A stretch of 64,000 bases of DNA from Sinorhizobium sp. RAC02. GTDB taxonomy: Bacteria > Pseudomonadota > Alphaproteobacteria > Rhizobiales > Rhizobiaceae. The stretch is from positions 186,001 to 250,000 of the forward strand of contig NZ_CP016451.1 in assembly GCF_001713395.1 (NCBI RefSeq). The letters run 5' to 3'. The notes below the pieces were generated by a model. It saw only the letters and a list, made by a program, of their open reading frames with translations. It was not told where the DNA came from and did no database searches. Each line of letters begins with the position of its first letter. The first letter of the stretch is position 1. The translations under genes were made by a program, and so were the position numbers. Shown here piece by piece: positions 1-7,885 of this stretch.

Positions 1-1
1 G

Positions 2-130
2 GTGGCGCTGACAAAGGACAATAGCCAAGCTGTCGTTGTACTCATGAACATTGATGGCACCGATGACACGAGCTCCTTCCGAGCCTCGATCATCGAGGAT
101 CTTCTCGCTGGCGCAAAGCTGGTTAACTAG
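2..130 (+). CDS. C-terminal fragment, possible serine hydrolase (beta-lactamase-like)
   Basis: The frame is open from the window edge to a TAG at 128-130 and encodes about 42 residues. They include a hydrophobic strand followed by 'VVVLMNIDG' and a final amphipathic helix. This resembles the C-terminal strand and helix of class-C-type serine hydrolases. No catalytic motif lies inside the window, so the family call is a guess from the tail only. Confidence 0.3.
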   Translation: MALTKDNSQAVVVLMNIDGTDDTSSFRASIIEDLLAGAKLVN

Positions 131-257
131 GCCATAGATTTGATCCCTCAGTGCAGCCGGCGCTTACTCTCGAAACGAGAACGGCGTCCGGCCGCGTTTT
201 TAGTCCTAAGGCGAGCAGCGACCATAAGTCTCGCAGCCAAGATAAGATGATTAAAAC

Positions 258-1322
258 ATGACAGAACGAACCATGGTGCCCATTTTCGATGGTCACAACG
301 ACGTCCTCTACAGACTTCACACCGCCCAGGAGGCCGACAAGGTACGCCTCTTTACGCAGGGCGCACCGGCACACTGGCATATCGATCTGCCGCGAGCAAA
401 ACGGGGCGGGTTTGCCGGCGGCATGTTTGCCGTTTTCACCCCCTCCCCTGAATTAGCCGATGCGAGCCCTACGAAACCGTCTATTTATTCCATCAATGAA
501 CCTTTGCCACCTGCGCTTCCGCTAGATGAAGCGCGAGTGATGACTATCGCGATGGCATCCATATTGTTCGATCTCGACCGTGCCGGTGTCGTTTCGCTAT
601 GCCGCACGACGGCGGACATTCAAGCTGCGATGGAGAAAGACATCATTGCAGCGATCTTCCATATAGAGGGAGCCGAGTCGATTGATCGCGACCTGACCAT
701 GCTTGAGGCCTTACACGCCGTCGGACTGAGATCGATCGGGCCGGTGTGGAGCCGGCCCAACATCTTTGGACATGGCGTGCCCTTCCGGTATCCCTCATCG
801 CCTGACACGGGGCCTGGCCTGACCGAAGTCGGCAAAGCCCTGGTCCGAACCTGCAATCAGATGGGAATTCTTGTCGACCTGTCCCATCTGAATGAGAAGG
901 GCTTTAGGGATGTTCTAGCTCTGAGTGATGCACCGCTGGTGGCAACGCATTCGAACGTCCATCGGATTTGCCCCCATGCGCGCAACCTCACTCATTGGCA
1001 ACTTGGAGCAATTCGAGAGACGGGCGGTATGGTCGGGTTGAATTTTGAAACCAGCTTCTTGAGCCCGGATGGACGCGAATCCGCGGATACGGGTCTAGAC
1101 CTGATGCTTCGCCATACCGATGAACTCCTTGAATGGCTCGGTGAAGATGGCGTCGGCATGGGATCGGATTTTGATGGGGCTTCAATACCTGATGTGGTCG
1201 AGGATGCTTCAGGCTTGCAACGGATCATAGAGGCGTTCCGAGGTCACGGTTACGGAGATGAGCTTATTGAGAAGATCGCATGGAAAAACTGGCTGGCAAT
1301 GCTCGAGAAGACCATAGGATAG
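258..1322 (+). CDS. Membrane dipeptidase (renal dipeptidase family, peptidase M19)
   Basis: Encodes 354 residues, a normal length for M19 metallopeptidases, which hydrolyse dipeptides (often with a D-residue) at a binuclear zinc site in a TIM barrel. Visible landmarks in order are the N-terminal metal motif DGHNDV near residues 11-16, the bridging glutamate in HIEGAES (about residue 137), histidines in LVDLSHLN and VATHSN, and the late aspartate in MGSDFDGAS. No signal peptide or membrane segment is seen, so a cytoplasmic location is likely. The ATG at 258 has only a weak ribosome site; an ATG five codons later would also keep the metal motif. It stands alone, with decayed genes downstream. 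Confidence 0.9.
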   Translation: MTERTMVPIFDGHNDVLYRLHTAQEADKVRLFTQGAPAHWHIDLPRAKRGGFAGGMFAVFTPSPELADASPTKPSIYSINEPLPPALPLDEARVMTIAMASILFDLDRAGVVSLCRTTADIQAAMEKDIIAAIFHIEGAESIDRDLTMLEALHAVGLRSIGPVWSRPNIFGHGVPFRYPSSPDTGPGLTEVGKALVRTCNQMGILVDLSHLNEKGFRDVLALSDAPLVATHSNVHRICPHARNLTHWQLGAIRETGGMVGLNFETSFLSPDGRESADTGLDLMLRHTDELLEWLGEDGVGMGSDFDGASIPDVVEDASGLQRIIEAFRGHGYGDELIEKIAWKNWLAMLEKTIG

Positions 1323-1488
1323 ATCGGTGCGGACCGAGGACGCAGATGCGAACTCCCTTGAGGATCGACGCCGTTCCCTCTTTTAGTCGTTTGCGCTGGA
1401 TCCGAGGTCCTTCGCCGCCATCCAGCCAGCGAAGCAGGACCTCCAGACGGCCGTTGACACCGTTGACGTTGTACGTGGCGATTTTCAC
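1264..1488 (-). pseudogene. Remnant of exodeoxyribonuclease III (N-terminus only)
   Basis: From a GTG at 1488 the first 25 codons read MKIATYNVNGVNGRL and then LLRWL. This is the typical beginning of the AP-endonuclease/exonuclease III family. The similarity then stops: the following residues match nothing I recognise, and the catalytic DNA-repair motifs (the ELK, Asp/Asn and His sites) are absent. The GTG overlaps the TGA of the small upstream remnant, so the two were probably translationally coupled. The rest of the gene has been lost by deletion. Confidence 0.6.
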
Positions 1489-1662
1489 CTTTGTTTGTGA
1501 TCGCCCTTGTCACCCTCGCCGGGCTTCGCATCGTGTTCCGCCTCATGCCGTTTATCGACCGAGAGTGAGCGCCCGACATCTACCGACTCCTTGACTTGCC
1601 GTCTTCGTCGCGGCGCAGGAAGCGCTTGTCGGTTCCGGTATCACAAGCTCGCGTTTCGACAT
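1485..1662 (-). pseudogene. Frameshifted small conserved rhizobial protein (about 58 residues)
   Basis: An ATG at 1660-1662 follows a strong ribosome site (AAAGGAGGA, plus-strand 1669-1677) and begins MSKREL. Two indels then split the protein. One frame gives TDKRFLRRDEDGK, and the next gives ESVDVGRSLSVDKRHEAEHD followed by a Lys/Gly-rich tail ending at the TGA 1485-1487. Together they rebuild a hydrophilic protein I recognise as a common unnamed small protein in rhizobia (MSKREL..GTDKR..RRDE..). Its function is unknown. It lies directly upstream of the exonuclease III remnant, and both look decayed. Confidence 0.55.
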
Positions 1663-1857
1663 GATCATTCCTCCTTTAACTCATAATCAAGATCGCGGAG
1701 GATGGATGGGCGCTCGCCTGCCTATTCGTTGGCCACGGTGAGAAAGCCGAAAAACCACCGTGTTCACCATCTCCATCGCGTCGGCTTGACACGCCGAGAC
1801 CTCGTTCGTGGAAACCTATGGCTCACCGGAAAATTCCTGAAGAGAAAGGAGGTGGAC

Positions 1858-2177
1858 GTGAGCGATTACCCCGTTACGCATGACGGCAGATATTTCGTCT
1901 TGCGCGGCCGCCTCTGGCGCAAGAGCGATCCCGCCTTGGCAGAGGTCGATCGTCAACGCCTCGTCAAAGACCTCATGTCCGCGCGTCGCTCCGTGCGGGA
2001 CGCAAAGGGAAACTTTAGTGAGACCGCCAAGGCCGCAGGCGAGTGGACGACGCAAAAGTCGCTCTCGGCGAACGTGGGCCAGTGTGGTGGAACGATGGAA
2101 CGCCGGATTTCAATCGCCATATGGTCAAGAACACGCCTTACGCCGATTGGTATTCCCGCCTTGCCAATCCTCGTTGA
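1858..2177 (+). pseudogene. Conserved hypothetical protein broken by one frameshift
   Basis: A GTG at 1858 follows AAAGGAGG at 1846-1853 and starts SDYPVTHDGRYFVLRGRLWR. The frame runs well to about 2035. The remaining conserved part is then read in another frame from about 2040 (RVDDAKVALGERGPVWWNDG, then TPDFNRHMVKNTPYADWYSRL) to a TGA at 2175-2177. One missing base near 2036-2040 explains the break. Intact relatives in rhizobia are about 105 residues, with a helical N-part and the WWNDG...NTPY tail. I know no function. In the shifted frame, translation runs on artificially into the next gene. Confidence 0.65.
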
Positions 2178-2208
2178 CTTCACACACACCGGCACCCATT
2201 TGGCCCGT

Positions 2209-2835
2209 ATGCCGAAAGACGAAACCAGCGACATCGAACTTATGAAGACGTGGACCTTGACCCCTGCCGCGACCCTCGGATCAGCGGTGCGCGCCAAAGG
2301 GATCTTGCTGGAACTGCGCGCGCGGCTCCCCCTGTCGTCGAAGAAGTCGCTCGTTCTCGAAAGCGGCGAGATCGTGCTCGCGATGCCGTCGGCCGCGAAA
2401 ACAGAATTTCAGGCAGCCGTTGGCATTGTCTCGACGGCCATGAAGGACATCGAAAACCTGCCCGTCATTCCTCGGGAAATCCAGGACATCCTCGTGATCA
2501 AGCAGGGGGAGAGGCGCCGCTGGCTTTCCGACGGTCGCCTGCCCAGCGCGGCAACCCGGACGGTGCGTTTGGCGGGGCGTGCCAAACAGATAACCTTCCA
2601 CGTCTTCGATCCGCGTGTTGTCGAGGAACTCCTGGATAGTGGCGAAGTGGACGAATGGCGGGAGGACGACATCACGGCGGCGGCGGAAAACAGGCGTCGG
2701 GCAGCGTACAAGGCGAAGCTGACCCGCTCTTTGAAAAAGCGGTCGAAAAAAACGGAGGTAAGCGGTAAGTCGGACGACGCGTCCCCATCCCTGGACGACT
2801 GGGCCGAATTCGACAGCGAGGGATTTTTGCGGTAG
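2209..2835 (+). CDS. Conserved hypothetical protein with a possible helix-turn-helix segment
   Basis: Encodes 208 residues from the ATG at 2209 (MPKDETSDIEL). It has an alpha/beta-looking N-terminal half (SLVLESGEIVLAMPSAAKTE), a central segment IPREIQDILVI..GERRRWLSDGRLPSA that could be a winged or helix-turn-helix element, and a very basic helical tail (RRRAAYKAKLTRSLKKRSKK) before an acidic end. The basic tail suggests nucleic-acid contact, but this is inference. Similar unnamed proteins occur in rhizobia. The start is uncertain because the frame is continuous with the frameshifted gene upstream; ATG 2242 is an alternative. No partner gene is evident. Confidence 0.55.
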   Translation: MPKDETSDIELMKTWTLTPAATLGSAVRAKGILLELRARLPLSSKKSLVLESGEIVLAMPSAAKTEFQAAVGIVSTAMKDIENLPVIPREIQDILVIKQGERRRWLSDGRLPSAATRTVRLAGRAKQITFHVFDPRVVEELLDSGEVDEWREDDITAAAENRRRAAYKAKLTRSLKKRSKKTEVSGKSDDASPSLDDWAEFDSEGFLR

Positions 2836-3371
2836 CGGTGCCCACAACAGGGTCGGAGCGTCGGCCGCCTTCTTTCGGGACCTCACTTCATCCACGCGAT
2901 CCATGATGATCAGGGCCGCCACTCCGAACGATGCGTTTGCGTTATGGACAACATGCGCAATTCTCGCCTTCGAGTCGAACCGGCGACCCTGCAGTTTAAG
3001 GTCACGTGAGTTGTATCATTTCAATCGTGGCCGCGCTGGCTGTTAGCGTGGAAGCATGTTTCTGAGACCAGAGTGCTTTCAAGCGCAAAGTTGGCCGTTC
3101 AGTATTACACATACATGCTCAGCGATGTGTACAAATCAGAATTCCTCCTTTCCCAGATAAAATACAGCTGGGTACTAAATACGAACATTCTTTTCTTGGC
3201 GCGGGAATGCGGATTTGACACTTTCGCTGGGTGTTGGGGATGGTCAATAGCCATTTCTTCCTGCAAAGCACGACTCACCGAGCAAGTTCTGCACGACTTC
3301 AACAGCAAGGGCGGCTTGTAGCACTAAAGCAAACGCCCGATCGTGTTGGATCGCGCGATAGGTCTTCGCTT
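2836..3371. other. Stretch without a supported gene
   Basis: About 535 bases between the hypothetical protein and the end of the GGDEF gene. Open frames here are short and lack recognisable motifs. Around 2966-2995 the minus strand resembles a tRNA T-arm (GGTTCGACTC) but no cloverleaf can be built around it. Confidence 0.5.
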
Positions 3372-4622
3372 TTATCGAAAGCTGACCTCAAGGTGCTGAC
3401 GATCCTGAGCAACAACACGGCAGTTCGTCTCGAAACCCTCTGCTTGGATAGAAAGGACGAACTGCGAAGGTATACCAGACGTGTTGGAAACGGAGATATT
3501 GGCGCCGTCTGCTCCAAGCGACCGAATTGTGCAATCGAAAGTGGAGCGCCTGTCGTTGAAGATGATCGTGCCAGCCTTCAAGACACGACGCCGCTCAGTT
3601 GCTCCCGGCAGTTCCGCAGAACCCCAGGACACGCAACGGTCGCGGCCTGCCTGTTTTGCTCGATACATGGCAGCATCCGCCTGAGCCAGCAGGGTATCGA
3701 CGTCTTTCGCGACAATCGACATAGAAGCAGTACCGAAACTTGCGGTCACCCGAATTGTATCGGTCCCCATCTCCACCTGCTTAGAGGATAATGCCTGGCG
3801 CAGCTTTTCCGCAACACCGATTGCGTCTTCGCGATCGACATGCGGCAGGAGAATAGCGAATTCTTCGCCGCCTAACCGGCCGAGGAGGTCGCCCCCTCGC
3901 AGTTGCTCCCGGCATGTGGCTGCTACAAGCTTCAAGACATCGTCACCCGCCGCATGCCCATAGGCATCGTTCACTTTCTTGAAATGATCAACGTCAAGTC
4001 CAATGCATGAGACATCATGGTTGTGACGAGTTGCTTGCGACAGGATTCGAGAAGCCTCTTCCCTGAAGGCACGGCGTGTGAGGGCTCCGGTCAAGCTGTC
4101 CGTCGCGGCCGATTTCAGCGCCTCGACCCGATCCATGGCAACACCCGCCAGTTCCCGAAGAATGCTCAAATCTCTGTTTCCGAACGAGCGCGGTTTCGTG
4201 TCGATGGCGCAGACCGTCCCGACCGTGTGGCCATCTGCCGTCTTCAGGGGCACGCCGGCATAGAATCGAATGTGAGCATCCCCCGTCACCGCGGGATTTA
4301 AAGCAAAACGGGGATCGCGGGTTGCATCCTGAACAACTATAGACTCCTCGCAATCGACGACATATCGACAGAAGGTATCCTCGCGCGGCATCTCGTCTAC
4401 CGGAAGGCCAGAACATGCCTTGTACCACTGACGATGGGCGTCGATGAAGGAGACGATTCCGATGTCTACCGTGAATATCTCCTTGATCAACCGGACCAAT
4501 CGGTCGAAACCCGCATCGCGTGGTGTATCCAGCATGTCCAGCTGGTCGAGCGCCGCAAGCCGGTCCATTTGGCGCTGTGCCGCTTCCGCTGATGATTTGC
4601 CAAACGCACGAACGACGGTCAT
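3372..4622 (-). CDS. GAF-GGDEF diguanylate cyclase with a PilZ-like C-terminus
   Basis: Encodes 416 residues. A GAF sensor domain spans about residues 25-165 (FDRLVRL..IVSFIDAHRQWYK..DTFCRYVV..RFYAGVPL). A GGDEF domain spans about 170-335 with the active loop GGEEF at 251-255. An RGGD inhibitory site (242-245) sits exactly five residues upstream of the loop, as in product-inhibited cyclases. The last 70 residues (ERRRVLKAG..and GANISVSNTSG) resemble a PilZ cyclic-di-GMP-binding fold. It should make cyclic di-GMP from two GTP in response to a small-molecule or redox cue sensed by GAF, and might also bind its product. No membrane segment is seen. It is monocistronic, with a free upstream region. 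Confidence 0.88.
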   Translation of the reverse strand: MTVVRAFGKSSAEAAQRQMDRLAALDQLDMLDTPRDAGFDRLVRLIKEIFTVDIGIVSFIDAHRQWYKACSGLPVDEMPREDTFCRYVVDCEESIVVQDATRDPRFALNPAVTGDAHIRFYAGVPLKTADGHTVGTVCAIDTKPRSFGNRDLSILRELAGVAMDRVEALKSAATDSLTGALTRRAFREEASRILSQATRHNHDVSCIGLDVDHFKKVNDAYGHAAGDDVLKLVAATCREQLRGGDLLGRLGGEEFAILLPHVDREDAIGVAEKLRQALSSKQVEMGTDTIRVTASFGTASMSIVAKDVDTLLAQADAAMYRAKQAGRDRCVSWGSAELPGATERRRVLKAGTIIFNDRRSTFDCTIRSLGADGANISVSNTSGIPSQFVLSIQAEGFETNCRVVAQDRQHLEVSFR

Positions 4623-5281
4623 GGGAACCCCTTGTTTCGTGCGATCATGCGCAGGATTTCGTAAACAGCCGGTTGCGTCGAAGGGTCTTGAAAGGTGTCG
4701 AACCGCAGACCCCGTAGTTCAGTGGGTTTTATTGGCAGCACCTTCCCGATCCGGGCAACAGTTTGCTTGCCGGAGTGGCCGGTTTATCCGGCCCTGGAAG
4801 CCGGGGTGACATAGCGGTGATAGAGGGCGGGCGACCTCTATCACCGCTTCCGACCCCAAGTCAGCCATTAGCTGTCGAAATACGAAATCCTGAAGGCGGT
4901 CTCTGTCAGATCACGCCAGTGCGGTTTCCACCCTGTCGGAAACACTCCTTGACGGCGATGGCGATGGGACCCGATGCAGCGCAATGACGGGATATCTACT
5001 TATGCAGCATGGCCATCCGGGAACCGCTTGAACGGGGTGTACGCTGAAGCCTCGGTGCGACAGGCCTCAACCCTGTCGCCTTGCGGAGCAACATACAATC
5101 AGATAGTGAGCAGCTATCCAAATTCGGAATTGTGGAGTCATCAGATGGAAAGTTCCAAGTCAGCAGACAAGTAAGCTGCAACAACCAGTATTGTTGTTGC
5201 GGCGCTCTGTAAGACCAAGCCCATCTGATTGCTGACGAGCAGACGCCGCCCGGTATTCCTTAATCGAGCGGTTGATTTACC
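4623..5281. other. Long intergenic region upstream of the GGDEF gene and of floR
   Basis: About 660 bases separating two divergent genes. No convincing coding region is present on either strand. It contains a perfect 14-bp inverted repeat (4813-4848) and must hold the promoters of both neighbours. Confidence 0.5.
4813..4848. repeat. Perfect 14-bp inverted repeat
   Basis: The arms AGCGGTGATAGAGG (4813-4826) and CCTCTATCACCGCT (4835-4848) are perfectly complementary around an 8-base loop. There is no following T-run, so a classical terminator is unlikely. It could be an RNA hairpin or an operator. It lies between two divergent genes. Confidence 0.7.
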
Positions 5282-6493
5282 ATGACCACCACACGCCCCG
5301 CGTGGGCCTATACGCTGCCGGCAGCCCTGCTGCTGATGGCTCCCTTCGACATTCTCGCTTCACTGGCGATGGATATCTACCTCCCCGTCGTTCCAGCGAT
5401 GCCTGGCATCTTGAACACGACGCCCTCCATGATCCAACTCACCTTGAGCCTCTACATGGTGATGCTCGGGGTGGGCCAGGTGATCTTTGGCCCGCTCTCA
5501 GATCGCATCGGGCGACGGCCAGTCCTGCTTGCGGGCGCAACGGCTTTCGTCATTGCGTCTCTGGGAGCTGCTGGGTCTTCAACTGCACAAGGCTTTGTCG
5601 CTTTCCGTCTGCTTCAAGCAGTTGGCGCGTCGGCAATGCTGGTGGCGACCTTCGCGACGGTTCGCGACGTTTATGCCAATCGTCCCGAAGGTGTTGTCAT
5701 CTACGGCCTTTTCAGTTCGATGCTGGCGTTCGTACCTGCGCTCGGCCCTATCGCCGGAGCGTTGATTGGTGAGTTCTTGGGATGGCGGGCGATATTCGTT
5801 ACACTGTCTGCACTGGCATTGCTTGCACTGCTGAATGCCAGGTTCAGGTGGCACGAAACCCGTCCTCTGGATCAAGCGAAGACGCGCCGATCCGTTTTGC
5901 CGGTTTTCGCGAGCCCAGCCTTTTGGGTCTATACGGTTGGCTTTAGCGCCGGCATGGGCACCTTCTTTGTGTTCTTCTCGACCGCCCCCCGCGTGCTCAT
6001 AGGTCAAGCTGGCTATTCCGAGATCGGCTTCAGCTTTGCCTTCACGACCGTCGCGCTCGCCATGATCGTGACAACCCGTTTTGCGAAGTCCTTTGTCGCC
6101 AGATGGGGTATCGCGGGATGTGTTTCGCGCGGGATGGCCCTGCTCGCTTGCGGCGCAGTCTTGCTGGGGATCGGCGAACTCTTCGGGTCGCCGTCTTTCC
6201 TCACCCTTATCGTACCGATGTGGGTTATGGCGGTCGGAATCGTCTTCACAGTATCTGTAACCGCCAACGGCGCTTTGGCGCAGTTTGACGACGTCGCCGG
6301 ATCGGCGGTTGCGTTCTACTTCTGCATCCAAAGTCTGATAGTCGGCATCGCCGGGACATTTGCGGTGACGCTAAACGGAGACACAGCGTGGCCCGTGATC
6401 TGTTACTCAACGACGATGGCGGTGCTGGTGCAATTAGGGCTGGCGGTCCTTCGGTCCCGTGAGTTTGCCAACGACAGGTCGCCAACAATTTGA
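5282..6493 (+). CDS. floR: FloR-type chloramphenicol/florfenicol exporter (MFS, DHA1 family)
   Basis: Encodes 403 residues with twelve hydrophobic segments. It is recognisable almost residue by residue as a FloR relative: the N-terminus MTTTRPAWAYTLPAALLLM, MDIYLPVVPAMP (first helix region), the MFS loop GPLSDRIGRRPVLLAGA after helix 2, and GPIAGALIGEFLGWRAIF near mid-protein. Scattered differences from the FloR I remember, concentrated in the C-terminal third, suggest a variant rather than the common plasmid allele. FloR expels chloramphenicol and florfenicol across the inner membrane in exchange for protons. No insertion sequence or linked regulator is visible within 1 kb, and a strong terminator follows. 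Confidence 0.9.
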   Translation: MTTTRPAWAYTLPAALLLMAPFDILASLAMDIYLPVVPAMPGILNTTPSMIQLTLSLYMVMLGVGQVIFGPLSDRIGRRPVLLAGATAFVIASLGAAGSSTAQGFVAFRLLQAVGASAMLVATFATVRDVYANRPEGVVIYGLFSSMLAFVPALGPIAGALIGEFLGWRAIFVTLSALALLALLNARFRWHETRPLDQAKTRRSVLPVFASPAFWVYTVGFSAGMGTFFVFFSTAPRVLIGQAGYSEIGFSFAFTTVALAMIVTTRFAKSFVARWGIAGCVSRGMALLACGAVLLGIGELFGSPSFLTLIVPMWVMAVGIVFTVSVTANGALAQFDDVAGSAVAFYFCIQSLIVGIAGTFAVTLNGDTAWPVICYSTTMAVLVQLGLAVLRSREFANDRSPTI

Positions 6494-6552
6494 TCGGCAA
6501 TAAAGCAGTATGATCATCAGTGCGGCTCACTAGCCATCAGGCCTCGTGAATG

Positions 6553-6579
6553 GCGGTATCCTGTCCTGCAGGATACCGC
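6553..6579 (+). terminator. Rho-independent terminator after floR
   Basis: The 11-base arms GCGGTATCCTG and CAGGATACCGC flank a 5-base loop, 60 bases after the floR stop. A T-rich run (TCTCTCTTTTTC) follows shortly after. Confidence 0.65.
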
Positions 6580-7112
6580 TCATCTCTCTTTTTCACTTCT
6601 TTGCCTACGCGACTATTGGGAGAAGTCCCCTTTGCCGATCTCATTTCCGAAAGCTGCCCGGCTGTTTCCCACCTAATTGGGACATTCAGCCCAAACAGGC
6701 CGAGCGGCTGCTTTGGAGAAATTTGCGGCCCGCGTGAACGGCCGGAGTGGAGGCGCAAAACCGTCGTTGCGAATGAACCACAGCTAGCTCGAGCACGATG
6801 CCCTGCGAGTGTCTTCGCCTTGATAGGAATCGAACCGGCGACTTGTTGGTCAGATAGCTTAAGTGTCTGAAAAGACATACTTCGTGGGATAACGCCTATT
6901 TATGGAACTTTGCTGTCTCCTCCCTCTCGATCATTTTGTATACGGAGGCGAGAGCAGTCAGGCGCGCGGCAACTCCCTTGTTAGGAGGGGCGCCTTGCAG
7001 ACGCGGCCTTACCGTGCGACATCGGAGATGTGCATGCCAGCTAAATGCCTCGCGCGGTAGTGGCCGTTGGCGCAAAACGGTGTTGCGCGAAGCGGAACGC
7101 GTGCCGCGCTCC
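6580..7112. other. Stretch without a supported gene
   Basis: About 530 bases between the floR terminator and the AraC remnant. No open frame shows a family motif. At 6821-6850 the minus strand again contains a T-arm-like GGTTCGATTCC. It shares TCGAACCGGCGAC with 2975-2987 (both plus strand) but has no folding acceptor or D-arm. Confidence 0.45.
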
Positions 7113-7585
7113 TATGCTCAATATGCCAAAAAAGAAGATCGTTGGACCTGCGCGGTGGCAGCCGGGGATCTGAGGGATCCGGTGGGCGAGCCTTTGGCTC
7201 GGCTTGTTGGGCTCTTGCGCACTCCGGAAGACATCGGAATGCTCGGGCCGCACTACGAGAGTGAACTTCACTACCGCCTGCTCCAGAGTCCGATGGGTGA
7301 TACGCTGCGTCAGATCGATCAGCAAAACCGATCGATTCACCAGATCAAGATGGCCGCCGACTGGCTAGCGTCCAACCACAACGAGGCCATCAATACCCCG
7401 GATCTCGCAGCATCCGCGGGAATGAGCGTCACTTCGTTTCATCGCCACTTCAAGGACGTGACCGGGTTCTGCCCGCTCGCCTTCCAACGCCATATCCGCC
7501 TTCTGGAGGCTCGCAAACTCCTGGCCAGTGGCTCGGCCGCAGTATCGCGTGTAGCTTACCGGGTAGGCTACGTCAGTCCATCGCA
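7113..7585 (+). pseudogene. Truncated AraC-family regulator (paralogue of the gene at 57573)
   Basis: From about 7113 the sequence encodes KKEDRWTCAVAAGDL, then the linker RLVGLL.TPEDIGML and a two-helix-turn-helix AraC domain (LAASAGMSVTSFHRHFKDVT, RVAYRVGYVS). It matches the intact regulator at 57573-58454 along its C-terminal half. The effector-binding N-terminal half is missing. The frame enters after an indel in ATGCTCAATATGCC, and the protein loses its normal end near 7585, where it joins an unrelated remnant. It cannot make a working regulator. Confidence 0.75.
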
Positions 7586-7822
7586 GCTTCCGATCGGTTC
7601 GTACCAAGTCTGTTCTACCAAATTCGAGACGATGGCATTGTTATAAGCTCGGAACCACTTGACGAGAATGTGGAAGGCTGGATCGAGCTTTCACCAAACA
7701 CAGCAATCACGACAGACGGGCGGACAATGGAGCAACGGGTTTCAGACCTTGAATCCCCCGGTGACATCCGCATACCGTCGCAGTGGACTCCTGCCTGGCT
7801 GTCAGTGTCAGAACCAGGATAA
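7586..7822 (+). pseudogene. C-terminal remnant of a class II glutamine amidotransferase
   Basis: In a frame different from the AraC remnant, residues DRFVPSLFYQ, IRDDGIVISSEPLDE and GWIELSPNTAITTDG run to a TAA at 7820-7822. This pattern (a strand reading 'VISSEPLD', then 'W.E..PNT..T.DG') is the end of the Ntn glutaminase domain of stand-alone class II amidotransferases such as EgtC-like proteins. The catalytic N-terminal cysteine and the first 200 or so residues are absent. The junction with AraC sequence near 7585 is a recombination scar. Confidence 0.5.
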
Positions 7823-7885
7823 ACACTATTCGACCGGTCATCGCGGCACACCGGGAGCTTTTCCAGTTGATCTGCCGTGATTATG

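Noticed and set aside
2281..2922. Minus-strand open frame overlapping the hypothetical gene at 2209
   Set aside because: Antisense shadow; the plus-strand protein has plausible composition and known rhizobial relatives by memory, while the minus frame is Arg/Pro-rich without motifs.
2966..2995. tRNA T-arm-like sequence on the minus strand, with a similar one at 6821-6850
   Set aside because: Both contain GGTTCGA and share TCGAACCGGCGAC on the plus strand, but T-stems do not pair fully and no acceptor, D or anticodon arms can be built. They may be tRNA-derived scraps; not enough for a gene call.
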